The translations under genes and the position numbers were made by a program. The notes under the pieces are model-generated. The model was not told where the DNA came from. It worked only from the letters and a program-made list of their open reading frames with translations, and did no database searches. Below, piece after piece: positions 1 to 8,789 of a stretch of 64,000 nucleotides of DNA. The number at the start of each line of letters is the position of its first letter. Positions within the stretch are counted from its first letter, which is position 1. Source of the DNA: Planctomycetota bacterium (GTDB lineage Bacteria > Planctomycetota > UBA8742 > UBA2392); assembly GCA_027493625.1 (NCBI GenBank), contig JAOSKM010000002.1, forward strand, positions 1,073,385 to 1,137,384, read 5' to 3'.

Positions 1-1291
1 TGCAGGTTTTCTCGGTCTTGATCGGCTGTGCAATGCCGTCGCACGTGGCCCACCAGGGGCTGACCTGGTTGAGCTTGCCGCTCTCGAGCTCGAGCACGAA
101 GATGTCGCTGCTGCTGATTGAGATGCCCGCATTCAGGTTCGAGGAGAACGCGATGCGCTTGCGGTCAGGCGACAGCGCCAGGGTGGCGATGGAGTTCGCG
201 CCCGGCATCGCCAGCACGGTCTTGACGATCTTCTTGCTCGCCGGGTCGAACACCTGGATGCGCGCGACCTTGCCGTTGTTGCGCGCGATCACGATGTGCG
301 CGGGGTCAACGGCGCCGTGTTTGAAGGCCTGGATCGAATCCACGCTGTCCGGCCCTTCGCCGCCGTTGACGGCCGGCTTGTCGAACACGGACGCGTAGAC
401 GTACGAGTTGGCCTCACTGAAGCTGGTTTCGGCCTTGATGGCGGTGCCGTTCAGCTTGCCTGTGGTGCTTCCGGTGCCTTTCCATTCGTAGGAGACCATG
501 CGCCCCGCACCGACGTCAAAGCTGGCGCTGCCGCTGAGTTTCGCGCTGGACTTCAGGCGGGTGCTGGCGGCGTCGTCGAACTGGTTGGGGATGTCGCAGC
601 TGAACTTGAGCGTGCCTTCCACCTTCAGGTCGGCCAATTTGCGGCCGTTCTCGTCGTTCTTCACGCCGCGCAGGGTGACGGTTACATCGGCCTCGTCCAG
701 CTTGTCTTCGGGCCCCGACATCGCGATCAGCCCGAGGCGGTTGGCGGGCGCCTTCCAGCTTTCGCCGACTTTCACTTCACGGCCGGGCAGCAGGTCGGCG
801 TCGAGGTCGAGCTGCGCCCACGCCCGGTCGCGATCACCGATGGCTCCGTAGTTCTCGTGTGTGACTTCGCGGGTGTTGTCGGCCTTGACCTTCATGATGA
901 AGCTGTGGTTGCGCTTCCACTCTTCGATGGGCGTGGACATTTTCTCCGGGCCGTTGCCGTAGTCGTAGGTGCGCGTCTCGGTGCCGACGATGTCGCGGTA
1001 GCTGCGCCAGACTTCGCTGACGCGCCCGCCGTCCATGGCGCTGACCCACTCGTGGATGATGCTGGTGCGCTGGATGGCCAGGTCGCTCTTGCTGGGGAAA
1101 TCGTCCGGGTTCATGGTGATGTCGGCCGTGGAGGCGCGTTCCGCCCGCACCATGCGCACGGTGCCGACTTCGAGTTTCTCTTTCAGCAGGAAGGTCTGTT
1201 CCTGCGCGATGACTTGCGCGGGTTGCCGCGCCGCGCCGATCGCCAGCGCGACGATCAACGCCGCTGCCCCCAGTACCGTCACTTTCCGCAT
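1..1291 (-). CDS. Secreted protein with C-terminal beta-propeller-like repeats (3' end outside window)
   Basis: The reading frame starts at ATG 1291 and stays open to the window edge (430 codons seen). Residues 1 to about 20 form a signal peptide (hydrophobic run after MRK). The middle is an uncharacterised, probably all-beta region. From about residue 330 the sequence resembles PD40/WD40-like propeller blades, with phrases such as ARIQVFDPASKKIV and ALSPDRKRIAFSSN. This predicts an exported beta-propeller protein; no enzyme motif is visible. It lies 10 bp downstream of the phosphatase-like gene on the same strand, so co-transcription is likely. The missing C-terminus prevents a family assignment. 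Confidence 0.75.
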   Translation of the reverse strand, partial: MRKVTVLGAAALIVALAIGAARQPAQVIAQEQTFLLKEKLEVGTVRMVRAERASTADITMNPDDFPSKSDLAIQRTSIIHEWVSAMDGGRVSEVWRSYRDIVGTETRTYDYGNGPEKMSTPIEEWKRNHSFIMKVKADNTREVTHENYGAIGDRDRAWAQLDLDADLLPGREVKVGESWKAPANRLGLIAMSGPEDKLDEADVTVTLRGVKNDENGRKLADLKVEGTLKFSCDIPNQFDDAASTRLKSSAKLSGSASFDVGAGRMVSYEWKGTGSTTGKLNGTAIKAETSFSEANSYVYASVFDKPAVNGGEGPDSVDSIQAFKHGAVDPAHIVIARNNGKVARIQVFDPASKKIVKTVLAMPGANSIATLALSPDRKRIAFSSNLNAGISISSSDIFVLELESGKLNQVSPWWATCDGIAQPIKTEKTC

Positions 1292-1301
1292 GCCTGTTCT
1301 C

Positions 1302-2567
1302 CTACCGCTTGCGCGGCTTCACCGTGTGAGCGTCGTAAACTTTGCCCTTGTCCGTGATCGACTCCACCAGCAGCGAGTCTTTCTTCACCGTCAGCTTCTG
1401 CACGTGCAGCGTGGATGCCGCAACACCGCCCTTGAAGTACCAGCGGTCGTCTTTGGGCGTGCGCTGCTTCACGCCCAGGCCGCCTTCGCCGATGTACACC
1501 ACGCCGTCGTCGGCCTGCTTGCCGCCGCGGATCGCGCAGGTGCGCTTCAGGGTGTGGCCGTCGCTTTCGAAGGCGATGTCCAGGTTGTACTTCTCGAACA
1601 GCGGCACCCAGTGCTCCAGCGCGCTGCCGGGGCTTTTCACGGCCGGGTAGGCCGGGCGGTGATAGTTGGCGAGCTGCCAGCGCGTCTTCCCGTTCTCGTG
1701 CAGCACGGTTTCCAGGAAGTCGGCCTGGTTGCCGCCGGCGCTGATGTTGCTGTTGAGCGTGACCAGCAGGAACTGCTCGCCGATCAGCGTGCGATAAAAG
1801 TTCCCGTCCTTCCTGCCGGGCGTGTTGAAGACTTCGTCGTACAGGGGCCCCTCGGCTTCGTGGTTTCCGCGCGCCGGAATCAACGGCAGCATGCGGTTCG
1901 CGGCCGTGACGGTCAGCTCGTGGTCGGTCAGCCACTCGAGCCAGTCTTCCATTTCTTCGCCGTCGGCCACGTAGTCGCCGCCGTGGGCGAGCGCGATGAT
2001 CTCGGGGTCTTCCTCGAACAGCGCGCGCATGCGGCGGTTCATGGTGCGGCGCGCGTCGCGGTCTGAGCGCGAGTCGCCGCCGTACAGCAGCTTGAACTCC
2101 GCGTCGCCCTCGGGAGCGGTGATGAAGTGAAACTCGCGCGAGGCCGCGCCGTCGCTCACCATCACGAACCAGTAGGTGGTCGCCGGCTTCAGTTCGCTGA
2201 GCTCGGCGTGGTTGTACCAGAGCTTGAAGTCCTTGTCGGAGTAACGCCCGCTGCTTGCTGTCGCCGTGTGCGCGTACTTGGCCAGCTCGCCGTTGCGGGG
2301 CTGGGTGTCGTACAGCACGCTGCTTTTCTCGGGTTCGGCGGCGGTGGTCCAGCTTACCGTTGCGGCGTGGGCGGGATCTTCCTCCCAGGTCAGACGCCAC
2401 TGGGCGGGCGTGGCGCCCTCGAGTTTCGTGCCGGTGTAGCTGCCGTCCGGGTTGCGGTCGGCGGCGCCCAGGCCCGGCGGTGCGGAAACAGCGCCGATCA
2501 CCACGGCCAGGCTCACGACCAGGCCGGCGATCAGCAGCGCGGCGCGATGGTTATTCAGTCGTTTCAT
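1302..2567 (-). CDS. Secreted purple-acid-phosphatase-like metallophosphoesterase
   Basis: 421 aa from ATG 2567 (MKRLNN...). A signal or anchor segment spans about residues 8-30, followed by a fibronectin-III-like domain typical of purple acid phosphatases and then a calcineurin-like metallophosphoesterase domain. Visible metal-ligand blocks, in order: GGDSRSD, HGGDYVADGEE, ARGNHE, YHRPAYP and SDGHTLKRT. In the family these bind a dinuclear metal centre and hydrolyse phosphate monoesters or diesters; the substrate here is unknown. The first block reads GDSRSD rather than the usual GDxG. The start overlaps the upstream membrane-protein gene by 17 bp, which suggests an operon. An upstream in-frame start at 2630 would put 21 poorly hydrophobic residues before the signal and is less likely. 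Confidence 0.88.
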   Translation of the reverse strand: MKRLNNHRAALLIAGLVVSLAVVIGAVSAPPGLGAADRNPDGSYTGTKLEGATPAQWRLTWEEDPAHAATVSWTTAAEPEKSSVLYDTQPRNGELAKYAHTATASSGRYSDKDFKLWYNHAELSELKPATTYWFVMVSDGAASREFHFITAPEGDAEFKLLYGGDSRSDRDARRTMNRRMRALFEEDPEIIALAHGGDYVADGEEMEDWLEWLTDHELTVTAANRMLPLIPARGNHEAEGPLYDEVFNTPGRKDGNFYRTLIGEQFLLVTLNSNISAGGNQADFLETVLHENGKTRWQLANYHRPAYPAVKSPGSALEHWVPLFEKYNLDIAFESDGHTLKRTCAIRGGKQADDGVVYIGEGGLGVKQRTPKDDRWYFKGGVAASTLHVQKLTVKKDSLLVESITDKGKVYDAHTVKPRKR

Positions 2568-3336
2568 GCTCGGTTTCCGTTGCCGGTTTGACGGCCCACA
2601 GCAGGCAGAGTGTAAGTGGGACTGCGGCATTCGTCACGCGGATTAGGGTCTCCGGCCAGTTGGGCCAGCCGAGGTACACCATACGCGCGGCGGCCGTGAC
2701 CGCGCCCCAGAAGGCCATCCAGGCCGCCACGGGCCACAGCCTGCGCGGCAGTAGGATCGCCAGCGCGGCAGCGACGTCCAGCACGCCGATGCTGACCAGC
2801 ATGGCGGAGGCCGTGGATTCGGCCAGGTCGTGCGAAAGCAGCTTGGCCGAGGCGTCGATAAGGTAGTCGATGAACTGCGCGTGAAGCAGCAGCGCTTCCA
2901 CACCATGGCACAGGAAAGTGGCTGCGATGCCGCCGCGCAGCAGCCACTCCGCCAGCCGCCGGTTGCGCGGCGCAGGCGGCAGGCTCAGCGCGGCCAGCGC
3001 CAGCGGCGCGGTGTAGCGCGCGGCGTGGGCGCCCGGCGTCAGCCAGGGATACCAGGGCTCAACCATGCTGGAGGCGAACGCGCTGAACAGCAGCCAGGCC
3101 GCGATCAGCTTCAGCACCGGCCAGGCCTTGCCCCAGAACACGAAGGGCAGGCAGGCCAGCAGCCCGAACGCGGCCGCATGCTCGACGCGCAGTGCGGCGG
3201 CCTCGCTCCAGTCCAGGTTCAACCACAGCCAGGACAGCACGGGTCCGCCGTACAGCAGCATCTGGGCCGCAGCGCCGACACAGGTAAGCGCAACGGCAAC
3301 GCGCAGGATGGTCTTAGCGGCGGTGCTGGAGGACAT
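2551..3336 (-). CDS. Polytopic integral membrane protein, function unknown
   Basis: 261 aa with about seven or eight hydrophobic segments, including one near the N-terminus (residues 10-35) and stretches rich in Trp, Ala and Leu throughout. No catalytic motif is recognised. The layout loosely resembles DoxX-like or other small inner-membrane proteins, but I cannot assign a family. It overlaps the GT39 gene upstream by 23 bp and the phosphatase gene downstream by 17 bp, so the three form a tight minus-strand operon. Confidence 0.75.
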   Translation of the reverse strand: MSSSTAAKTILRVAVALTCVGAAAQMLLYGGPVLSWLWLNLDWSEAAALRVEHAAAFGLLACLPFVFWGKAWPVLKLIAAWLLFSAFASSMVEPWYPWLTPGAHAARYTAPLALAALSLPPAPRNRRLAEWLLRGGIAATFLCHGVEALLLHAQFIDYLIDASAKLLSHDLAESTASAMLVSIGVLDVAAALAILLPRRLWPVAAWMAFWGAVTAAARMVYLGWPNWPETLIRVTNAAVPLTLCLLWAVKPATETEHETTE

Positions 3337-5029
3337 ATTCCTTGTTATTGAACTCGGCAGCGGCGCGCTGGTGGAAGTCGGCTCGGAAGTCTTCCGGCAG
3401 CTTGTCCCAGTCCTTGCGCAGGCTGACCACCCACAACGGCCCGCGCAGGGCCATCAGCTTGCGGTGCTCTTCGGCTTCGTCAGGGTCGTTGATCAACTCC
3501 GTGCGCTGCACATCGCAGTAGTAGTTAACGATGCCGTCCTTCTGCGGGCCCAGGATCACCAGCGGCTCATCGCGGTTCCATTCGCGATTGACCGACTTGC
3601 CAAACGTGGCCGCGCTGCGCTGCGGATCCAGGGCCGGGATCACGCTCAGGTGAATCGCCGCGTGAAAGATGCCGATCAGCGGCACCAGCATCATCAGCAC
3701 ACCGAGCTGCAGGTTGCCGCGCCGGGCCAACACCACCAGCACCGCGCCCCAGAATGTCGCGGACACGCCGGCGCCGATCAACACGATGCGCCCGACGAAG
3801 TTGACGCCCAGCGCGACCTCGGCGACTGCGCCCGGCAGAACCTCCAGCGCGCTTTCCGGAAGCAAACTCAACGCCAGCCCCGCCAGCGTCAACAGCGCGC
3901 CGGCAAATGGCGCCAGCCAGGCGATCACGTTCACCGGCCAGGCGTACCAGCGGCGTTCGGCCACAGCCTGCATGCGCGCGATGCCCCAGGCGATGCCCAA
4001 GGCAAGCGGCGGAAACAGCGGCAGCACGTAACCGGAGCGCTTGCCCGAGATGATCGAGAAAAACACGAAGATCGCGGCCGCCCATGCCAGGCAGCCCAGC
4101 GCCGCGCGCGCGGCCGGGGCGTTGCGCATCTTCCAGGCCGCGCGCAGGCCGCCGGGCAGGAAAATGATCCAGGGCAGCGCAACCGGCAGCACTACGCCCA
4201 GGAAGAACCAGGGCGGCTGCGCATGGTGGAACGACTCCACGGCGCGCCCGGCCGACTGCTTGATCAGCAATCGCTCCAGGTACCAGTCGCCGGCCTGCAA
4301 GCTGGCGAGCCACAGCCACAGCAGTGTGAACGCGCCGCCAACCAGCGCGCCGATCACGATGGCGCTGAAACTCACGCCGCGGCGGCCTTTCCAGCTGAGG
4401 CCGAGCGCGAGAGCACCCATGGCCGGAATCGCCAGCGCCACGGGCCCCTTCACCACGCAGCCGTAGCCCAACGCGCCCACGGTGGCCAATATCCAGCCCA
4501 CCCGCGCGCGCCAGTTTTCGGCCAGGGCCGCGTGCAGGGCGGTGACCACGCCGAGCGTGGTCCATACATAGAGGAAGGAATCGATCAGGCTGCGCGTGCC
4601 GCGGTCGAGGATGAAGATGAACGTCCAGAAAATCCCCGCGCCCAGCCAGCCGATCGGGCGCGAGCCGAACAGCAGCCGCGCCAGGTGCACCAGCAGCAGG
4701 CCGGTGAACAGCGCCGCCAGCGCCGACACGATGCGCGCCGCCACCAGGTAGCTGGCGCCCGTGGCGTAGTGCACGGCGATAATCGCCCAGGAATAGCCCG
4801 GCGGCTTCTCGCCGTAGACGTCGCCGTTCAGGCGCGGCACCAGCCAGTCGCCGTATTCGCCCATCTGGCGCGCGGCCTCAACATAGCGCAGGTCGTCCAC
4901 GTGCCAGGGCCCGCGCGAAAACCAGGCCGGCACGAACAACAGCACGAACGCGGCCAGCATGATCCATGCAAGCTGACGGTCTGCGCGGTTGGCGGGTGCC
5001 GGGTCCATGGGAAAACGATAGCTTTGCAC
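3314..5029 (-). CDS. GT39 (ArnT/PMT-like) polyprenyl-phosphate-sugar glycosyltransferase, membrane
   Basis: 571 aa (563 if the ATG at 5008 is used). The protein has many transmembrane helices, a first-loop acidic motif (DDLRYVEAARQM) and GEKPPGYSW. These match the ArnT/PMT family (GT39 or GT83), which transfers a sugar from a polyprenyl-phosphate donor to lipid A or another acceptor on the periplasmic face. A soluble C-terminal part begins around residue 470. The gene is divergent from the LAB_N gene and near the GT2 gene; those two products plausibly make the lipid-linked donor and assist transfer. The sugar and the acceptor cannot be told from sequence. Confidence 0.88.
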   Translation of the reverse strand: MQSYRFPMDPAPANRADRQLAWIMLAAFVLLFVPAWFSRGPWHVDDLRYVEAARQMGEYGDWLVPRLNGDVYGEKPPGYSWAIIAVHYATGASYLVAARIVSALAALFTGLLLVHLARLLFGSRPIGWLGAGIFWTFIFILDRGTRSLIDSFLYVWTTLGVVTALHAALAENWRARVGWILATVGALGYGCVVKGPVALAIPAMGALALGLSWKGRRGVSFSAIVIGALVGGAFTLLWLWLASLQAGDWYLERLLIKQSAGRAVESFHHAQPPWFFLGVVLPVALPWIIFLPGGLRAAWKMRNAPAARAALGCLAWAAAIFVFFSIISGKRSGYVLPLFPPLALGIAWGIARMQAVAERRWYAWPVNVIAWLAPFAGALLTLAGLALSLLPESALEVLPGAVAEVALGVNFVGRIVLIGAGVSATFWGAVLVVLARRGNLQLGVLMMLVPLIGIFHAAIHLSVIPALDPQRSAATFGKSVNREWNRDEPLVILGPQKDGIVNYYCDVQRTELINDPDEAEEHRKLMALRGPLWVVSLRKDWDKLPEDFRADFHQRAAAEFNNKEYVLQHRR

Positions 5030-5067
5030 ATCGGTTCCACAACGCGGCCGATTGCGGCCGGGGCCGT

Positions 5068-5871
5068 ATGCTGGTTAGCTTCAGGTTTTCCGCCGGACCG
5101 CCCGTGCCGCATACTCTGCTGACCTTTGACCCGTTCAGCGCCAAGACGATCTTCTCGGCGATCGGCTTTGCCGGGCAGGGTTTGTTCACCGCGCGCATGC
5201 TGGTGCAGTGGTACGCCAGCGAGAAGGCCAAGGCCAGCGTGGTGCCGAAGAGCTTCTGGTGGCTCTCGGTGTTCGGCACGCTGATGCTGCTGGTGTACGC
5301 CTGGTTCACGCGCGACCTGATTTTCCTGATCGGCCCGACGCTCAACCTGTTCCTGTACGTCCGCAACCTGATGATCGCGGGCCGAGGCCGCAAGCTGGGC
5401 AACGTGCTGATCCCGCTGGCGGCCGTGATGGTGCTCAGCGGCGGCGTCGCGGCCTACCTTACGGCCGAAGAGAAAGACATCATCGCGCTGGATGCCTCGC
5501 CGCTGTGGCTGGTGGTGGGCTTCACGGGCACGGCGCTGTGGACGCTGCGCTTTCCGGTGCAGTGGATCATCAGCGAGCGCCTGGGGCGCAGCGTGCTTCC
5601 GCCGGTGTTCTGGTGGATGAGCCTGATCGGCGCCGGCCTGCTGACGGCCTATGCAGCGTACAAGCCGGACGCGGTGTTCGTGCTGGCCTACGTGCTGAAC
5701 CCGATCCCGGCCGTGCGCAACCTGATGCTGATCTACCGCAAGCCCAAGCCCGCGGCGGAATCTGCCGATAGCGTAGAGGCGGGCATTGAGAAGCCTGCTC
5801 TTATTGAAGACGAAGTATCGACAGGGTCGTTGCCTGCGGAGCAGGCACACAAGGTTAGCCCCCAGCGTTAG
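5068..5871 (+). CDS. Tandem lipid-A-biosynthesis N-terminal (LAB_N) domain membrane protein
   Basis: 267 aa from ATG 5068. Two copies of the LAB_N domain are visible, at about residues 15-95 and 140-215. Each follows the pattern RF/ARMLVQW-(I)-SE...P..FWW.S..G, then a second helix pair ending in LN...RNLML. Single LAB_N proteins occur with GT39 and GT2 enzymes in LPS and lipid A modification clusters, where they are thought to bind or move a lipid substrate. The C-terminal tail runs into a hairpin repeat element (5854-6000), so the last residues and the TAG stop are supplied by the repeat and the natural C-terminus may have been replaced. Confidence 0.85.
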   Translation: MLVSFRFSAGPPVPHTLLTFDPFSAKTIFSAIGFAGQGLFTARMLVQWYASEKAKASVVPKSFWWLSVFGTLMLLVYAWFTRDLIFLIGPTLNLFLYVRNLMIAGRGRKLGNVLIPLAAVMVLSGGVAAYLTAEEKDIIALDASPLWLVVGFTGTALWTLRFPVQWIISERLGRSVLPPVFWWMSLIGAGLLTAYAAYKPDAVFVLAYVLNPIPAVRNLMLIYRKPKPAAESADSVEAGIEKPALIEDEVSTGSLPAEQAHKVSPQR

Positions 5872-6000
5872 CTGGGGGTATACGAGCAAGACGGGGCGGA
5901 GCCGCGGAGCGGCGGCACAAACGCCGCCCGGCTTGTGTCGCCGCTCCGCGGCTTGTAACGGTGGGACTACCAATACCCCGGGCTTACGCCCGGGGCTAAC
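5854..6000. repeat. Composite hairpin repeat element (type 1)
   Basis: The ends are inverted (GTTAGCCCC at 5854, GGGGCTAAC ending at 6000). Each end holds its own palindrome (GCCCCCAGC/GCTGGGGG and CCCCGGGC/GCCCGGGG). The centre is a long inverted repeat, arms about 5909-5930 and 5940-5962 (GCCGCGGAGCGGCG and its complement). A similar architecture recurs at 6791-7044, so this looks like a mobile, non-coding hairpin element. Confidence 0.75.
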
Positions 6001-6026
6001 AGTTGTGACGGCGCTGCGCGCCTGGA

Positions 6027-6731
6027 ATGCGGATGGATAAGCCCGAGATCTCAGTCGTCATTCCCGTCTACAACGAGGTCGAGAACGTCGGCCCGCTGGC
6101 CGATGAAGTGAAGGCGGCCCTGGATGCGGCGGGCAAGACGTTCGAGCTGATCTACGTGGACGACGCCAGCACTGACGGCACGCCCGCGGCCTGCGAGAAA
6201 ATCGGCTGGGTGCGCTGCATCGTGCACAAGCGCAACCTGGGCCAGAGCGCCGCCACCATCACCGGCATCCAGGCCGCGCAGGCGGACCTGATCGTGACCC
6301 TGGATGGCGACCGCCAGAACGACCCGGCCAGCATCCCGGATCTGCTGGCGGCGCTGAAGGACGCCGACGTCGCGCAGGGCATCCGCAAGAAGCGCAACGA
6401 CAAGCTGAACCGCCGCATCGCCAGCCGCACGGCCTACGTGATCCGCAACCTGTTTTTGCGCGACCGCATCAAGGACATCGGCTGCTCGCTGCGGGCGTTT
6501 CCCCGCAAGGCCGGGCTGATGCTGCCCCAGTTCAACGGCGTGCACCGGCTGATGCCCGCGATCTTCGTGTTCATGGGCCTGAAGGTGGCCCAGGTCCCCA
6601 CGGAGCACCGAGCCCGAACGGCCGGCGTAAGCAAGTACGGCAACCTGAAACGCGGCGCGCGCGGCCTGCTGGATCTGATGGGCCTCTACTGGCTAAAGAA
6701 GCGCATCTACAAGTACGACCGCGAGAGTTAG
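6027..6731 (+). CDS. GT2 glycosyltransferase, dolichol-phosphate-mannose synthase-like
   Basis: 234 aa, GT-A fold. Visible motifs are SVVIPVYNEVENVGPL near the N-terminus, the donor-binding YVDDASTDGT, and the metal site TLDGDRQNDPA. These are characteristic of DPM1/ArnC-type enzymes, which transfer a sugar from a nucleotide donor to polyprenyl phosphate on the cytoplasmic side. There is no C-terminal membrane domain, as in short DPM1-type proteins. It would make the lipid-linked sugar used by the GT39 enzyme at 3314-5029. ATG 6033 is an equally good start. Confidence 0.9.
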   Translation: MRMDKPEISVVIPVYNEVENVGPLADEVKAALDAAGKTFELIYVDDASTDGTPAACEKIGWVRCIVHKRNLGQSAATITGIQAAQADLIVTLDGDRQNDPASIPDLLAALKDADVAQGIRKKRNDKLNRRIASRTAYVIRNLFLRDRIKDIGCSLRAFPRKAGLMLPQFNGVHRLMPAIFVFMGLKVAQVPTEHRARTAGVSKYGNLKRGARGLLDLMGLYWLKKRIYKYDRES

Positions 6732-6790
6732 CCGTGGCATTGGCGAGTCGCCGAATGCCGCGAGGTTGAGCAGTACAATCACCGCTCTGC

Positions 6791-7044
6791 TTTCTGGCGC
6801 GGAGCGCCATCACAGTGGAAGCCCCCAGCGAACGCCTCCGGCGTTTGCTGGGGGTAATCGGTGAAAAAAGTTCACAGGCGCGGAGCGCCGGCACAACGGC
6901 CGCTTGCGGCCGATCGGTTCTCGCGGCAAGCGCCACGAGTGTGTCGGCGCATCCGCGCCTCACAATGCGTGGTGCGACCATACCCCCACCGAATGCTCCG
7001 CATTCGGTGGGGGCTTCCACTGTGACAGCGCTCCGCGCCAGAAA
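6791..7044. repeat. Composite hairpin repeat element with 36-bp terminal inverted repeats (type 2)
   Basis: The left arm 6791-6826 and right arm 7009-7044 are reverse complements with about 34 of 36 positions matching (TTTCTGGCGCGGAGCGC... and ...GCGCTCCGCGCCAGAAA). Just inside each arm is a palindrome (CCCCCAGCGAACGCC.../...GCTGGGGG and CCCCCACCGAATG/CATTCGGTGGGGG). No ORF with protein-like content is present. It resembles a MITE-like or REP-like element, built on the same plan as the element at 5854-6000. Confidence 0.8.
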
Positions 7045-7180
7045 AACTAAAGCGATGACGGTTCCGCCTAACCCCGCAGTATTGGGCGCCTCGCCCATCC
7101 GTCGGCGCGCAAGCGCGCCGGCACTGCCGGGCAAAGGTCCAGCAGACACGGGCGAGGCGCCCGTGCCACCCTTAACGCGA
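7045..7180. repeat. GC-rich short hairpins in intergenic spacer
   Basis: The rest of the spacer between the GT2 gene and the helicase gene holds short palindromes (GGGCGCCTCGCCC, GGCGCGCAAGCGCGCC, CGGGCGAGGCGCCCG) of the kind seen at 8491-8600 and 16383-16600. No gene is seen here. Confidence 0.5.
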
Positions 7181-7193
7181 AGGCCCACCCGTT

Positions 7194-7224
7194 GCCGGGT
7201 GGGCCTTGTGTGTTGTGCGGGCGA
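7194..7224 (-). terminator. Hairpin 3' of the helicase gene
   Basis: A GC-rich palindrome (AGGCCCACCCG-TTG-CCGGGTGGGCCT, about 7180-7205) lies just downstream of the helicase stop and is followed by a second small stem. There is no long T run, so termination efficiency is uncertain. It could act in both directions between the convergent GT2 and helicase genes. Confidence 0.45.
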
Positions 7225-7239
7225 GAATGCCCGCGTGCC

Positions 7240-8490
7240 TTAGCGCATGCCGTTGCGGCGGCTGCGGCCTCGGCCCCTGCGTTTGGGCTTGGGCCAGCCT
7301 CCGCGACTGGTCTTGGACTTCGGCGCCGCCGTCACCTGGGCGATGTATGCCTTGGCACCCTCGCTCATGTGGTACGGGTGGTTGTCGTCGGTCATCAGGG
7401 CCGTGTCGGCGATCTTCTCGATGGCCGCCAGCTTCTTCAGCTCTTCGCGGTCGCAGAACGAAATCGCCACGCCGCTGGCGCCCGCGCGGGCCGTGCGACC
7501 GATGCGGTGCACGTGGTTCTCCGGCTCGTCACTGAGGTCGAAGTTGATCACGTGGGTGATCCCCTCGACGTCAATGCCGCGTGCCGCGATGTCCGTCGCC
7601 ACCAGCACGCGGGTACGGCCGTCGGCGAAGTCGGCCAATGCGCGCTGGCGGGCGCCCTGGCTCTTGTTGCTGTGGATGGCGCCGGCGCGGATCTTGGCCT
7701 GCTGCAGCTTCTTCACGATGCGGTCGGCGCGGTGCTTGGTGCGCGAGAACACCAGCACCATGGCGTCCGGCTCGTCTTTCAGCAGGTGCACCAGCAGGTC
7801 CGGCTTGCTGCGCTGGTCCACGAACATCAGCTTCTGGGTGATCTTCGGGCGCAGCACCGGCGTGGGGTCAACGTCGACACGGGCCGGGTCCTTGCACAGG
7901 GTGTGGGCCAGCTCGGCCACGGCCTTGGGCATGGTGGCGCTGAAGAACAGGGTCTGCCGGTTGGTCGGAACCTTCGAGCAGATGCGCCGCACGTCATGGA
8001 TGAAACCCATGTCGAGCATGCGGTCGGCTTCGTCCAGCACCAGCACTTCGACCTTCTCCAGCTTCACGAAGCCCTGCTGCATCAGGTCAAGCAGGCGGCC
8101 GGGGGTGGCGACCAGGATGTCCACGCCGCGCTTGAGGGCCTGGATCTGCGGCTGCTCACCGACGCCGCCCATCACCACGCTGCTGCGCAGCTTGAAGTTG
8201 CGGCCGTAGGCGCGCAGGGCTTGATCGACCTGCAGAGCTAGCTCGCGGGTGGGGGCGAGGATCAGTGCCCGGATGCCGCCGTGCTGGCCCTTGGCCAGGC
8301 GCTGCAGGATCGGGAGTGTAAAGGCAGCGGTCTTGCCGGTGCCGGTAGGTGCGATGGCGAGTACGTCTTTGCCTGCCAGCGCGTGGGGAATCGCGAGCGA
8401 CTGGATCTGCGTCGGGCGCGTGTAGCCTTCATGCTCCAATGCACGAAGGATTGCCTCGTCGAGGGACAAGGCGGCGAAACTATCTATCAT
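7240..8490 (-). CDS. DEAD-box ATP-dependent RNA helicase (RhlE-like)
   Basis: 416 aa from ATG 8490 (MIDSFAALSLDEAILRAL). All motifs are present in order: Q motif PTQIQSLAIP, motif I APTGTGKT, PTRELALQ, motif II DEAD, motif III SAT, and motif VI HRIGRTARAG. A short basic Arg/Lys/Gly-rich tail (about the last 35 residues) is typical of RhlE-type helicases, which remodel ribosomal or messenger RNA. The frame is open 70 codons further upstream, but that stretch is low-complexity and lies in repeat sequence, so I reject it as coding. Confidence 0.95.
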   Translation of the reverse strand: MIDSFAALSLDEAILRALEHEGYTRPTQIQSLAIPHALAGKDVLAIAPTGTGKTAAFTLPILQRLAKGQHGGIRALILAPTRELALQVDQALRAYGRNFKLRSSVVMGGVGEQPQIQALKRGVDILVATPGRLLDLMQQGFVKLEKVEVLVLDEADRMLDMGFIHDVRRICSKVPTNRQTLFFSATMPKAVAELAHTLCKDPARVDVDPTPVLRPKITQKLMFVDQRSKPDLLVHLLKDEPDAMVLVFSRTKHRADRIVKKLQQAKIRAGAIHSNKSQGARQRALADFADGRTRVLVATDIAARGIDVEGITHVINFDLSDEPENHVHRIGRTARAGASGVAISFCDREELKKLAAIEKIADTALMTDDNHPYHMSEGAKAYIAQVTAAPKSKTSRGGWPKPKRRGRGRSRRNGMR

Positions 8491-8620
8491 TTCCACTTTC
8501 TTCTGGACGTAGCGGGGGCATCGCGCCTGCTTTTGCAGCAGCCCCGTGGGCGGGGCGCCCGCGGGCGGTGCAGGCAAGTTGCCTGCGCTACGTCCTCTGC
8601 CCGAGGAAACTAGCGGCAAA
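8491..8620. repeat. Intergenic hairpin repeat related to 16528-16585
   Basis: Upstream of the helicase gene, the minus-strand sequence CGTAGCGCAGGC...GCCTGCA followed by a CCGCGGGCGCCCCGCCCACGG-type stem matches the layout at 16528-16585 downstream of katG. It belongs to a dispersed, non-coding hairpin family. Confidence 0.6.
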
Positions 8621-8789
8621 ATCTCGGGGGCAATGCGCCGGAAGGTGTCCGGCCGAGCATGACGCGTGTAACCGTCGGAGGATGTATCAGGCGGCCACAT
8701 CGGCCGCTTTCAACTGACGAACGCAATGGTAGCAGGTTTTGTTTCAAAACAACTGGGGAATGTCAGTATTTCGTGGATTTGATGTCCGG

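Noticed and set aside
8490..8700. N-terminal extension of the DEAD-box helicase to 8700
   Set aside because: The extra 70 codons are low-complexity and lie in a dispersed hairpin repeat; the conserved N-terminus starts at MIDSFAAL.
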